From Botryococcus braunii (lineage: Eukaryota; Chlorophyta; Trebouxiophyceae), in contig KV908599.1 in the NCBI GenBank assembly GCA_002005505.1, forward strand, positions 139,576-203,575: a stretch of 64,000 nucleotides of DNA. The letters are read 5' to 3'. Numbering within the stretch: the first letter of the stretch is position 1; the number at the start of each line of letters is the position of its first letter. The position numbers and the translations under genes are program-made. The notes beneath the pieces are model-generated. The model saw only the letters and a program-made list of their open reading frames with translations, was not told the origin of the DNA and ran no database searches. Shown piece by piece: positions 30,616 to 41,706 of the stretch.

Positions 30616-33600
30616 ATGAGTAATTCAGCTGGAGCATCTGCTCCTGGTGGTAATCCAACGGTTGCCTCAGGTAGCACACCTGACCCACATAATCCTGTTT
30701 ATAACAACCAGAAATTGGTACAATCTCTGGATGTTGATTGTATAAATGGGTTCAGGTGGGCTAAGGATGTTGAAAATGTTGCTAATAGTAAGAGAATCAG
30801 GATATGCCTTGAAGAGGAGCACCCGGATACGCCTGGTGACTCACTGGCTATGAGTCTAGTGACAGAAAAGATTCCCGACGAGTGGATAGATAAAGCGCTC
30901 GACATGCCTTCAGCCAAGCAAGCCTATGAGTGGCTGAAAGGTAAGTTCACAGGAGGTAAAAATCAAAAGCTCATGTCTAAATGGGCTTTTCTCCTTGATT
31001 CAGGTAAAATCGAGGATGCCCAGACCTACATGGCATTTGTAGCCATGAAGTTCAAGCTGGCTAGAGGTCTTAGGGCAAATAATCACCCTGTGGATGATGA
31101 GCGCCTCATAATGGGAATTGTCAGTGGGCTGCCCAAGGCTTTTTCTCATGATTTAGGCCATCTGTATGATTCATGCTTGGGAAAAGATGAGGATGAGGTT
31201 GTGTCTCGTATCAGTGCCAGTGCAAAATTCTTAGGAATCGATCAGCACAAGGCTCCCTCTGCGTCAGCAAACCTTGTTCCTCCTCCCAGACCAAGGAATG
31301 CCCCTACTTATGAGGGTGTGAGGCCGAAGGGCATGCCTCATGATCTACCAACAGAGTTTCGTGGCTGTTGGTTCTGCCTTGGAGATGGTCATAGAAGGCA
31401 GGACTGTCAGAAGTACAAAGATGATTGTGCCAGGAGAGCTGCAATCATGGCTGGCAAGGGGCGATCTCAAAATCCTGTTGGAGGAATGGCCATGATTGAC
31501 TCCTCAGATTCAGGTAAATTGTCATCACTATGGGTAGTAGATTCTGGAGCTTCCACACATATCTGCAATGATGTGAGATTAATGAATAACGTACATTGGT
31601 ATCCAGTTCCAAAGGGTCTAAATCTGGCCACTGGTGAACATGTGGCGCAACGCAAAGCATCTGGAATCGTATGCTTGGTTGATCAGCAGGGCAACACATG
31701 TATGTTGAGGGATGTTGAATTTGTTCCGACTGCGTTGGAAAATTTAATGTCAGTATCTGCTGGAGTCGTCGACGGTCTTAGTTTTTCAACTAATTCAGTA
31801 GGTGAAGTCACAAGTGTCTGCTGTCTGAAATCATCCTTCACAATGGAAGTTACAAAGGAGAGAGGGTTGTATTTTTGTTCAACATCATGTCAGTCAATGA
31901 AGCCCCCTCACACTGCTGGTCTTGCGCACAAGTGCTCCGAGTATGATCTCTGGCATGCAAGGTTAGGACATCCTGGAAGTAAAAACATGGAACGACTGCA
32001 GACAGAAAATATGGTTAAAGGGATTGAAACCTCTTTATCTCCTTGCTCACATGGTCACTCACTATGCGAGGTGTGTGTTTTGGGTAAGCAGACTAGAGAA
32101 AGCTACCAGCGTTGCCCTGCAACGGCTACAGAGCGCCTACAGCTTGTCCATATGGATATCGTTGGTGAACTTCCTGTACCGGGGGCAGAAGGGGAGAGGT
32201 ATATGCTCACTGTGCTGGATGATTTTTCTAAGGCTGGTGAAGCAAGGGCTCTATGCTACAAGTCTCAGGTGGGCGATGCTGTTAAAGCAATCCTACTATA
32301 TTTAGAAAATCAAACTGGTCACTCTGTAAAGGTGGTTAGGACTGACAGGGGGACTGAATTTGTTAACTCAGATTTACACGAGTTTTTTCAGTCAAAGGGC
32401 ATCAGACATGAAACGTCTGCACCCTACACACCTCAACAAAATGGTAGGGCAGAGCGTTTTAACAGATCCTTAAAGGAGAAGGTTAGAATGTTGCTGCTAC
32501 AAGCTAAGGCCCCACAAAGTATGTGGACCGACGCACTGCCTACTGCTGTCAGGCTACTTAATCTTAGAGCTACTAAGGGGAAGTCTGCCACCCCTTATGA
32601 GCTACTGTTCGGCAGGAAACCTTCTGTGCATTATTTGAGGGTCTTTGGCTGTCTCGCGTACATCAAAATTCCAGACAAAGACTTGTCTGCCTTCTCCCCT
32701 AGGTCAGAGGCTGGTATGTTCGTGGGTTATGAACCAGCATCTAAGGCATACAGGATAAGGGTTGGCAGTAAGGTCAAGGTATCGAAAAATGTTAAGTTTT
32801 TCGAAGATAAATTGGGAATTCACACTCTCTCTACTGAAACCCAATTGCCCTCTGACTTCCCACGTGAAGTAAATTGTGATCAGGTGCCAAGCGCTGCAGA
32901 TGAGGATGACTGGGATTTTGTTCCGGTTGACATTGCCGACGCCTTGGAGATGAACAGGGAAGCTGGAAGGGGAGTAGATCAAATCCTTCCAGCTAACCTA
33001 GAAGTTATGCAGAGACTGAACGAAGTTCTGAGGGAACAGGCTCAGGCGGAAGAGAGTGGGATCAGAGAGACACATGGCTCAGCCATCTCAGGGGAAGAGT
33101 TAATGGGCCTTGGGACTGGACAGGAACATCCAGAGGAGGGTGTGAATAATCCATGCTCAGAGTCGGATAACGATAACTCATCACATGAGTCTGACAATGA
33201 TGATGATGTGCAGGAAAGGGTGAGGGGTGGAACAAGTCGGTATGATCTAAGAGAGACACTTGCTCAACCAGATAAGTATGTTCCAGGTGCTTATCATGTA
33301 AAGGACAATCCATTACTAGGCGCAACAGAGGTTACACCACCCATGCAGAATGGAGCAAGAGAGAAAGTCAACATTGCATCTAGAGATGTGAGGATTCCTA
33401 ACGATTGGTTTGAAGCCAGGAATTCACCCCAATGGGTATACTGGCTGGAGGCCATGAACGAGGAAATGGACTCCATCGAAGCGCATGAAACCTTTGAGTA
33501 TTGTGACAAGCCATCACATGCAAAGGTGATCCCACTGAAGTGGGTTTATGCTATTAAAACTGATGGTTTTGGGGATGTAGTCAGGTTCAAGGCTAGACTT

Positions 33601-34971
33601 GTTGCTCAAGGATGCAAGCAACGGCCAGGAGTGGACTATTTTGAGACGTTTGCTCCAGTCAGCACTCACTCCTCCAGGCGTGTGCTTCTAAATTTGGCAA
33701 ACGCAAATGGATGGAAGGTGCATCAGGTAGATATTAAAACTGCCTTTCTGAATGGATCACTAGAAGAGGAAGTTTATGTTTCTCAGCCTCCTTGCTTTTT
33801 CAATGGTGATTCCAGTAAGGTATGTAAACTCCTGAAGTCACTGTATGGCTTGAAACAGGCCCCACGTGCCTGGCACAAGCGTTTAGTTGAAGAGCTGAAC
33901 AAGTTTGGATTTAAGGCTTGCAAAAGCGATTCGTCCTTGTTCATTAACAAGGAGTCCTATGAGTCACCTGTTTATCTGCTGACTTACGTGGATGATCTGT
34001 TAATTATTTGTAAGGAAGGTGAAACTATTGAGTGTGTGAAACAACAGCTCACTAGCATCTTTTCAATCCATGATTCGGGTGAGATAAAAGCATTTTTGGG
34101 ATGTGAAATTAGAAAGGATGAATCTACTGGAAATCTCAAAATGACCAATGTGTTGAAAATTGAGAGACTGGTGGAGGAGTATGGACTGCCGGCACAGGGG
34201 AAGGAAGTCAATACTCCAATGGCATATGGGTTCGTCTCTACGCAGAATCCTGAGCCACCACTAGGAAGGGCTGGTGAGCAGGTAGGAGCTGGCATGCCAC
34301 TGCCAGAAGGTCACAGGTACCTTGAGCTCATTGGATCGCTACAATACCTTGCTACCACAACAAGGCCTGATATAGCTCTGGCAGTGGGGGTACTGAGTCG
34401 GTTCAGGGGGCAGCCTACGACTGCACACTGGAATGGGGCAATAAGGGTACTGAGGTACTTAAATTGCACTAAAGAAATGGGCATCACATATACTAACTCG
34501 GGAGACAATGAGTTGGTGGGATATGTTGATGCAGATTTTGCTGGGGACCTCGATGGACGAAAATCAACCACAGGGTTTATTTTTCTTCTGAATGGGTCAG
34601 CTGTGTCTTGGTGCAGCAAGAAGCAGTCATCAGTTGCCACATCCACAGTGGAAGCTGAATTTGTTGCTGCCAGTGCAGCAGTGAAGGAGGTAATGTGGAT
34701 GGGAGGTATGCTTGAAGAGCTTGGAGTAACAGTGAAGACTGTCAAGCTTTTCTGTGATAATCAAGGAGCAATTCAGCACTTGAAAAATCACATAGTGTCC
34801 AAATTCACTAAGCATATAAGCATCAGTTATCACTATGCACGTGAAAAAGTGGCTTGGGGGCAGATTGAACCTGTCTATATTGCTACGTCTGAAAACGTGG
34901 CAGATATGTTTACGAAGCCCTTAGCATCTGCCTTATTTGAGAAGCACAGGGCTAAGCTTGGAGTGTCTTAA
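30616..34971 (+). CDS. Gag-pol polyprotein of copia element D
   Basis: 1451 residues from the first ATG (MSNSAGASAPGG) to TAA. Order: gag of the UBN2 type (about 40-240), CCHC knuckle CWFCLGDGHRRQDC (about 250), aspartic protease WVVDSGASTHICND (about 307), GAG-pre-integrase HH-CC finger (LWHARLGHPGS ... CEVCVLGKQ, 440-490), integrase with HMDIVG (512), RTDRGTEF (577) and NGRAERFN (612), an acidic linker, reverse transcriptase with TYVDDLLIIC (1124) and RNase H with YVDADFAGD (1303), STVEAEF (1345), FCDNQGAI (1380). This Pro-IN-RT-RH order defines Ty1/copia. One continuous frame without a gag-pol frameshift; all catalytic residues are present, so it may be active. Confidence 0.96.
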   Translation: MSNSAGASAPGGNPTVASGSTPDPHNPVYNNQKLVQSLDVDCINGFRWAKDVENVANSKRIRICLEEEHPDTPGDSLAMSLVTEKIPDEWIDKALDMPSAKQAYEWLKGKFTGGKNQKLMSKWAFLLDSGKIEDAQTYMAFVAMKFKLARGLRANNHPVDDERLIMGIVSGLPKAFSHDLGHLYDSCLGKDEDEVVSRISASAKFLGIDQHKAPSASANLVPPPRPRNAPTYEGVRPKGMPHDLPTEFRGCWFCLGDGHRRQDCQKYKDDCARRAAIMAGKGRSQNPVGGMAMIDSSDSGKLSSLWVVDSGASTHICNDVRLMNNVHWYPVPKGLNLATGEHVAQRKASGIVCLVDQQGNTCMLRDVEFVPTALENLMSVSAGVVDGLSFSTNSVGEVTSVCCLKSSFTMEVTKERGLYFCSTSCQSMKPPHTAGLAHKCSEYDLWHARLGHPGSKNMERLQTENMVKGIETSLSPCSHGHSLCEVCVLGKQTRESYQRCPATATERLQLVHMDIVGELPVPGAEGERYMLTVLDDFSKAGEARALCYKSQVGDAVKAILLYLENQTGHSVKVVRTDRGTEFVNSDLHEFFQSKGIRHETSAPYTPQQNGRAERFNRSLKEKVRMLLLQAKAPQSMWTDALPTAVRLLNLRATKGKSATPYELLFGRKPSVHYLRVFGCLAYIKIPDKDLSAFSPRSEAGMFVGYEPASKAYRIRVGSKVKVSKNVKFFEDKLGIHTLSTETQLPSDFPREVNCDQVPSAADEDDWDFVPVDIADALEMNREAGRGVDQILPANLEVMQRLNEVLREQAQAEESGIRETHGSAISGEELMGLGTGQEHPEEGVNNPCSESDNDNSSHESDNDDDVQERVRGGTSRYDLRETLAQPDKYVPGAYHVKDNPLLGATEVTPPMQNGAREKVNIASRDVRIPNDWFEARNSPQWVYWLEAMNEEMDSIEAHETFEYCDKPSHAKVIPLKWVYAIKTDGFGDVVRFKARLVAQGCKQRPGVDYFETFAPVSTHSSRRVLLNLANANGWKVHQVDIKTAFLNGSLEEEVYVSQPPCFFNGDSSKVCKLLKSLYGLKQAPRAWHKRLVEELNKFGFKACKSDSSLFINKESYESPVYLLTYVDDLLIICKEGETIECVKQQLTSIFSIHDSGEIKAFLGCEIRKDESTGNLKMTNVLKIERLVEEYGLPAQGKEVNTPMAYGFVSTQNPEPPLGRAGEQVGAGMPLPEGHRYLELIGSLQYLATTTRPDIALAVGVLSRFRGQPTTAHWNGAIRVLRYLNCTKEMGITYTNSGDNELVGYVDADFAGDLDGRKSTTGFIFLLNGSAVSWCSKKQSSVATSTVEAEFVAASAAVKEVMWMGGMLEELGVTVKTVKLFCDNQGAIQHLKNHIVSKFTKHISISYHYAREKVAWGQIEPVYIATSENVADMFTKPLASALFEKHRAKLGVS

Positions 34972-35000
34972 ACAATGGGGTAAAATTAACTGACATATGA

Positions 35001-35014
35001 ACCAAGGGGAAGAT
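35001..35014 (+). other. Polypurine tract of element D
   Basis: AAGGGGAAGAT directly before TGTTGGG of the 3' LTR; element I has the same tract. Confidence 0.88.
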
Positions 35015-36093
35015 TGTTGGGTTTTGTGCTTCATTATGTCATGTTAATTTGAGGTAATTATGATTAGATAAATAGCTGTGAGTTAACTTCACAGTTAACT
35101 CAAGGTGAGGATGCCTTGACACTGGCTAATCAATCAGAAGGATAAACATTATATGGCTGTCGTCTACTGTTACTTTTTGTGGCTGAAAAACCATGCATTT
35201 ACCTTTAATAAAAACGTGCATGAGAGTACTGTTAGGATAAGGGTCCAAAACCTCAAGTTCTGGACCATTAGGGAGACAGGAATTCAGGAAAAGGGTCAGG
35301 AGTACTGCTGAATAGCGCAACCTTCACGCGCTGATCTGAGTATTGATAGGCTTAGAACCCGGAAGGACAGGCAGTCATTCGCTCTCTAAAGGCTTGTTCA
35401 AGCCGTCTCCTGTTTGACTCGTCTGTTCTCTTATTGTCTTGCTTTCTCTTCTACTCACTGTGTGTGAGCAATTCCCTGAAAGCAACAGTCTAATCTGGTA
35501 AGACTCCGGGTCATGACGGCCTCAGTTCGTTCACAGCCATGAGTGCTGAATATTGACTAGTTACTAACATAAGTGTGTTAATTCTACAGATTGTACACCA
35601 GTTCGACACCATTGAGTATGTGTGCCTGATTGAACTGGTGCAATATCTGGTAAGCCGGCAGTGTGACGTCTTGGTATTAGAGTAGTAATGTAGAAATCAT
35701 GCAAGATACTAAAGGTGTTAGTGCGTTGACAGGATGATATACGTGTACGTATATTGATAATCTATATTTGATCTTTGACACCTTTGGATCTTGCAGGTGA
35801 GATTAGATAGTGTGTGTGTTCGTTCGTTCAACGTTGTAAGTCATTCGCTCTCTAAAGGCTTGTTCAAGCCGTCTCCTGTTTGACTCGTCTGTTCTCTTAT
35901 TGTCTTGCTTTCTCTTCTACTCACTGTGTGTGAGCAATTCCCTGAAAGCAACAGTCTAATCTGATTGTACACCAGTTCGACACCATTGAGTATGTGTGCC
36001 TGATTGAACTGGTGCAATATCTGGATGATATACGTGTACGTATATTGATAATCTATATTTGATCTTTGACACCTTTGGATCTTGCAGATCACA
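35015..36093 (+). repeat. 3' LTR of element D
   Basis: 1079 bp. It keeps the intron-bearing copy 1 (35373-35796) and spliced copy 2 (35839-36087), as the 5' LTR does. Few differences from the 5' LTR were seen (for instance GACACTGG against GACGCTGG), indicating a recent insertion. Confidence 0.95.
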
Positions 36094-36098
36094 AGATT

Positions 36099-36252
36099 GC
36101 AATTGCTTTCATGGGATTTGGTTGGTACTTAGTAAATCTGATCAAGCAATCTCTTGATAAGAGTGGTCTCTGTCGGTGGCAATCAGTCTTCCTTTGATCA
36201 CATTACTATTGTGAAGGGAGACTGAGCTCAATCGATTGACTTGGATGATTGG
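36099..36252 (+). repeat. Element I 5' LTR, second segment (between D and hAT)
   Basis: Continues the LTR after D; matches 43631-43786 with scattered substitutions. Confidence 0.9.
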
Positions 36253-36458
36253 CAGTGAAATTTTTAGTGGCAGAATTATGCCATTTTGGCAGAATTAAAT
36301 AATTCCGAGCGGTTGGCTGGCAGAATAATCCCATTTTGCACCCTCCGACTCTGCCATTTCAGGCAGCGAAAAAGAAATGCGGAGAGGCTGATTCTGCCAC
36401 CGAGTGGCAGAGGGAAAAGAATTCAAGATAGGGATTTCTGCCACGGTGGCATTTGAAA

Positions 36459-37658
36459 ATGTATTTCTCAAGGGACGATTCTGCCACCCCTGTATTCCGG
36501 ACGAGGGTCATGATCTCTCAGAGCCCTCTCACTGAGAGGCTCTCAGAGTGGGCTGCTAGTAGGCTGCCAGCAGGGCGGTCCGCATTAAGGCCAGCGGCTA
36601 CGGAAGACGGTAGGCCGGGGAGCGCAACCGCCCGAAGCCCGACTACCGAATCGCCATTCGGGAGTCCCTGCCACGGAGTCCCGAATGAGTCACCACCGCT
36701 GGTTCTGTTGACTGGCGAACTCGGTTGCCAAAGACGGACGGACCTTCTCACTTTGTTTTCTGAACATTTTATAAACAAATTTATCAGATCGCATTATGAC
36801 GTGAAGAATGGTGAAGGGCCGATTGATGAGGCGTTTCGTAACCTAATAAAGATTCAAGCGTCTCCGTCAAAGTTGAGCCCTTTGGCTTTTAATGGGCCAG
36901 GGGGTTGGCTCACATACACATCAGATGCCCATCGTTCATACCATAATCTTGCATCTGGAGGGAAGAGTATCACCAAGGAGTCATGGCAAGGGTGCCTTGA
37001 TGAAATTCTCATGAAGGTTTGTGATATTGGAAGGACATTGGCTGAGCAATTATACGAGCGTTTCCCGCATACGGATTTGTTGGATGCACTTAGTGTCTTG
37101 CAAGCGTCCTATTGGGAGAAGCCACAACTTGTGGATCTTGAGGATTCTGTTGAGGTCCTAGTTGTGTTTTATGGTACAGAGAAGTTGCAGATAGTGGGCT
37201 CTTCTAACAACATCACTGTTTCCCCTATCATAAATGGGGATTTGCTTCGCACACAGACCAAGCGGTTCAAGGAGATCATGCGTGAGAGAGTGCCATCAAT
37301 CCGTGCAGCAATCACAAAACGCAGAGCTGAGGATCAGGCTAGAAAGGATGAGGCCAGAAAGGCTCGCTCCCATGTTGAAGACGAAAGCTCCTTAGATGAT
37401 GGAGTTGAGGAAGAGGTTGAGGTGGAGGAAGAGGTTGAGGTCAAGAGTTTGACGCAATACGTCTGGGCCTACCTTTCTAAGGCAGGAGAAGGGCGTGATA
37501 TTTCAGAATTTGTCAAACTAGCGGGGATCATGTTGATCATTTCAGTGAGTTCTGTGCAAGACGAGCGCCTGTTCTCTTGTATGAATTTCTTGAAGAACGA
37601 TCGCCGGAATCATTTGGGTGAAAACCACTTGAACGACTGTGTGAGGCTATTCATATGA
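36459..37658 (+). CDS. hAT transposase, C-terminal part, probably incomplete
   Basis: About 400 codons from ATG 36459. The C-terminus SVSSVQDERLFSCMNFLKNDRRNHLGENHLNDCVRL matches the hAT dimerisation domain (the helix with ERLFS and the N-x-L-x-x-x-x-L pattern). The middle (residues about 120-300) resembles the end of the catalytic region with its helical insertion, and residues 310-345 are Glu-rich. The N-terminal 90 residues look like subterminal repeat DNA read through. Family members are usually 600-800 residues with a BED finger and three acidic catalytic residues; most of this is missing. Probably non-autonomous. Confidence 0.75.
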   Translation: MYFSRDDSATPVFRTRVMISQSPLTERLSEWAASRLPAGRSALRPAATEDGRPGSATARSPTTESPFGSPCHGVPNESPPLVLLTGELGCQRRTDLLTLFSEHFINKFIRSHYDVKNGEGPIDEAFRNLIKIQASPSKLSPLAFNGPGGWLTYTSDAHRSYHNLASGGKSITKESWQGCLDEILMKVCDIGRTLAEQLYERFPHTDLLDALSVLQASYWEKPQLVDLEDSVEVLVVFYGTEKLQIVGSSNNITVSPIINGDLLRTQTKRFKEIMRERVPSIRAAITKRRAEDQARKDEARKARSHVEDESSLDDGVEEEVEVEEEVEVKSLTQYVWAYLSKAGEGRDISEFVKLAGIMLIISVSSVQDERLFSCMNFLKNDRRNHLGENHLNDCVRLFI

Positions 37659-38300
37659 TGCATGTCAGCGTATGACATGAAAACTATTCATATCATGCAT
37701 GTCAGCGTATGACATGAAAACTTTTCCTTATGAAAAAGCTCTTGACTACTTCTTGAATGCGAAAGAACGCAGAGGTGTCACTGCTGGGCATTCGGCAATG
37801 AAAAGGTCTCATAATGCCGTCTTTGTTGATGAGAGTGTGATGGATGCCATATTTTGATAGGATGAATGAAAGAACCAACGGTTTAGTTCAGGCCTTCCAT
37901 AGTTCTAGTCTGCACCTTACTTGGATATCCGCATTGAATGTAGCAAGTTTGTCACACCGGTGCTAGTATTGAATATCCGATTGGTTCCAGCATGGCTTTG
38001 TAATGTTAATGAATGGCAAAAAGTATCCTGCAAAGGAGAGATCCCTCGTGTTGCTATTTACTGATGAACTTGAATTCTTTGTTGTGTGTTGTTGGAAACG
38101 CTTTATGTACATGCTCAAGTTGCATTAAAAACAGCAAGAAGGGCTGCGAGTGAATCGTGCATGTGCAAATAATGCAGTGGAGAGGTTGGGTGTTGGAATT
38201 GATAGTCTTTCAAGACATCAAAACAGAAGTCTTATTCAATGACTCTAAACAAGACAAGGGTATGCGGTAAAGCTGGTACAGGAGCGGCGACTTTTGTGAT
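37659..38300 (+). other. hAT 3' region without a gene, with a short tandem duplication
   Basis: A unit of about 35 bp containing GCATGTCAGCGTATGACATG is duplicated at about 37650-37725. No supported gene follows. Confidence 0.5.
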
Positions 38301-38309
38301 CAGACTCTA

Positions 38310-38475
38310 GAGATAGGGTCTGCTAGAGCAGAGGCGAGTTTCGTGATCAAACTCCAGCAGAGGTAGGGGTCTGCTACATAAGAGGCGAGTATCGTGATCA
38401 AACTCGAGCAGAGGTAGGGGTCTGCTACAAAAGAGGCGAGTTTCGTGATCGAACTCCAGCAGAGGTACAAAAGCG
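38310..38475 (+). repeat. Minisatellite inside the hAT element
   Basis: About three units of roughly 53 bp, sharing GGCGAGTTTCGTGATC and CCAGCAGAGGTAGGGGTC. The minus strand is open through it, but this reflects repetition. Confidence 0.75.
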
Positions 38476-38658
38476 GCGAGTTCTGTGGTAAGTTGGCGAA
38501 ACTCTTGATTTGATGCTAATTCTGCCACCGTGGCGGGGGGAAATTAAATTATTCCTGCCGTGTCTGCCACCCTGTGGCAGACGATAAATAAATTACTGAG
38601 CCAAATTATGCCAAGTGGCATAACTCCAAGATTCCTTAAAAATTTCACTGATGATTGG

Positions 38659-39303
38659 CCTAGAATCGAACCTTTATCCAAAAGTGGACGTTAACGCGTA
38701 TATTAGATTGGTCAACAAGTCTGGTTTATGGCTTCGTGATCGGGGCAGCAGGTCAGACATTCAATGGAGTATTCTCCAAGCAAGCTTGCTTATCAAGCAA
38801 GCTTGTTATGTGTCTCACCTGCGCATCCTTATGTTCGGCATGCGTTCGTAACTGTGTTGAGAACTTTCCGCATGCTCATTAAATCGGTAAGCCCCGACTA
38901 GTGAGAAGCGTGTATCACTTAGTCTTTAATCATTTGTTGAACCCAAAGCATTGACAAGTAGTACTGGTACAGGTGATTGTGATCATGTCATTCGACATCC
39001 ATCATCTGTGAATAGTAACACTATCGGCTTTGGGTTGCAGGTAAGACTAGTCAAGTGGTGCACGTTTAGTTCATATCTTTATTTGCACGTCTCGATGCAT
39101 TTCCTTTGTAATAGACATTCAATGGAGTATTCTCCAAGCAAGCTTGTTATGTGTCTCACCTGCGCATCCTTATGTTCGGCATGCGTTCGTAACTGTGTTG
39201 AGAACTTTCCGCATGCTCATTAAATCGGTGATTGTGATCATGTCATTCGACATCCATCATCTGTGAATGGTAACACTATCGGCTTTGGGTTGCAGATCCC
39301 ACA
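38659..39303 (+). repeat. Element I 5' LTR, third segment with leader copies
   Basis: Copy 1: exon 1 38755-38886 (132 nt), intron 38887-38972 (GTAAGCC...GGTACAG, 86 nt), exon 2 38973-39040 (68 nt, ends GGGTTGCAG). Outer intron starts GTAAGACT at 39041. Copy 2 39113-39295 is the spliced join of both exons minus 17 nt; it ends GGGTTGCAG. Tail ATCCCACA to 39303. TTGTAATAG precedes copy 2. Confidence 0.93.
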
Positions 39304-39304
39304 C

Positions 39305-39320
39305 AGGTTATGGGCCCACC
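39305..39320 (+). other. Half-tRNA-iMet primer-binding site of element I
   Basis: AGGTTATGGGCCCACC, one base after the LTR. Its complement, GGTGGGCCCATAACC, is the anticodon arm of plant-type initiator Met tRNA (from memory of that tRNA). Confidence 0.85.
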
Positions 39321-41706
39321 GCCTTGGGCGGTCTTCGGCTGGAGCACGTCGTCATCAACATCGGAGGTTCAGGCGTCCTTTTAACTCGTCGATTTGGCAA
39401 GCTACTAAAGGCCAAAGCATTCCCATCTCGCAAAATTATGGCGGATAATGAGGCAGAGTGCCTCTCTCCATCGCTTCGCCATCGGCAGCCACGCCGTGTT
39501 CCTCATTCTTGCATACGAAGCATGAATGAAATTTCAACCATTATTTACAGTCATAATGGCATCGAAAAGGTAGCGGCTGATATTTGAGATCCTGTAATTG
39601 CATCTTTGAAGCCGCTTACCACGTATCCGTTTCCGCATCCTTCCCGATAAGTGACAATGGTTGTCTTACCTTTGGGCAATTAGTTTAAGATTTGCTATAA
39701 TTGAGCAATTTGATTAGCGGTTCTGACTTAGGTAGTCTTTGCAATGATGGGAATATGTTATCTCTATTTGATGAAGGCCAAGTGAGGCAGATATGCTCTT
39801 TCCCTTAATGTGTAAATTAATTCTAGCTCAAGTGAAGGTCTATTCAAGGTGTCTTCAGACTGGGAGAATGTGTTGTGTGATATACAAGAGCATGAGCTAC
39901 TTGCAATAGTAAATGACAATGCTCAATGAGAATGTACACACAAAGATGGCCTTGTCTTTGACCTTGTGCTTGAGGCAGGTCTACAGCAACATCTTGGAGC
40001 CTAAATTACCCGAAGACCTTGGGTTGACATTCTTCACTTCACACTTGTGGCTCTTGTAGAAGTTTACACTTCAATATATATATGTTGGTTCTTGCATGAG
40101 TGTGAGTTTAAGCCAATGTTGGTACAAATACCAAGGGATTATCATCATTAGTAATAGTGTTTGGCTAAGGTTGTTAATAATTGCTGTTGGACATGATAGT
40201 GGATCTCCAAGAGGGCCTGGTTTTTTTACCTTACATGAGTTGAGGAGGGTTCCTAAAACTTGGGGAAAACTATGGAACATAGGGAGGAAATCCATATTTG
40301 GTTCCTCCAGTCATGTACTTTGGTTTCTGGTAATGATGACAAAAAAAAATACTGATAATATTAGCTCTTTGGTAGGAGCTTAGTGTTTGATTTGTGAAAT
40401 GCAGATTGCATGAAGAGGGTCCTGATTGATGATTGGCTGATTCCTTCAATGCTACCTGACATATATCTTTCTTTGACATTAAATAATCTTTCTGATGAGC
40501 AGAGATATGATGAAGGAGATCTCTAGAGGGTCACTGATGTTCAGTGGCTGTGTACTCCCTGGAGTCAGATAAACATCTGCCAAGGATAATGAACCTTTAT
40601 AAAGGGTAGTTGAGGAAATGCAGCCCATAGAGAAGGGCTGGGAATTCTCTCTAATGTACTTCTTATTAGTATGCAATATTAGGCCAAGTTATTTAAGTTT
40701 CGGTTGAAACTGGAATGAGCTCTGGATGGTTCAGTGTTTGCCCACATCGTTGCGTCTCTTGCGCCTTTTGCTCGTCTACCCTTAAATACCCATGTTCAGT
40801 GATCTTTAGGCATTTCATCGCATTAGATATAATTTTAAAATAGGTCTGGAGTATGCTGTGTGTCTTGAGTGGTCTTCCCTGGTTCAGGGAAGCTCAGGAA
40901 GGCTCTGCAGCCTCACTGACATAAAAACGCGTCAGGTCTGGTTGTCACACGGTAATGAGAGACTGCGCGTCGATGTCTGGTTCTACGGTTCGAGTCGAGT
41001 GAGATCGAGTGGTAGACACTCGCTTTTAGGATTGAGACTCCGTGTCGAGTCGACTAATGAATTTTGTCGATCGAGGTACTATCCGATACTCCGATAGATC
41101 CATGACTCGAATCTTCAAGCGGTTTACAGTGGAATCTTATGTTATCCATGGTTATTGGCTGGTATTTTGTTTAGGATCACTTGAGCCTTGATCTTTAAGC
41201 ATTTAGGCATTGCTTTGTGTGTTGTATTTTCCCAAGGTTTAAGGGGAAGCAAGTTAATACACCTCGCTCTGTAGAGTGCGTGAGTAGTCCGGACCTATAT
41301 GTGTCCTATACGGATCCTATATGTGTATGTTATCGTTGTTAAGTCATCTACTGGTTACATGAGTTCATGCATAGTAGAGCCTTTTAAATTAGAGTGCATT
41401 GCAGTTTGGTGCATGATATGCTTGTTGTTTATGGTACTGGAGCTTGATGTTGTTGAGATACGGTTTGATATTACAAGAGTTGATCATGGAACGATGTTCC
41501 GCACTCATGTCTATCAAAGACTTGTGAATTAAAGTGACATTAGCATAAATGTTTTTAGCATGTCATTTCGTTGTGTGTGAGCAAATGGAGAGTATCCCAT
41601 CCCGCTTGTGCACGGTGTCGTGGGTCTTGTGCACGGTGATCTTGTACTCTTGGGTATCCGCTTTGCTGATAATAAGTGGAGATCCCTTAAGTCGTTTGTT
41701 TGTACT

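Larger units (their letters stand above)
28815..36093 (+). mobile_element. Autonomous Ty1/copia element D, intact
   Basis: 7.28 kb, LTRs of 1079 bp each at 28815-29893 and 35015-36093 with very few differences seen, target duplication AGATT at 28810-28814 and 36094-36098. Contains an uninterrupted gag-pol. The LTRs hold a leader twice, once with introns and once spliced. The youngest, most complete copia element of the window. Confidence 0.96.
36253..38650 (+). mobile_element. hAT-family DNA transposon
   Basis: 2398 bp with terminal inverted repeats CAGTGAAATTTTTA / TAAAAATTTCACTG and an 8-bp duplication ATGATTGG at 36245-36252 and 38651-38658. Eight-base duplications and CA-starting short TIRs are hallmarks of hAT elements. 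Subterminal TGGCAG motifs repeat near both ends, as expected for transposase binding. Encodes an incomplete transposase and holds a small tandem array. Confidence 0.93.
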
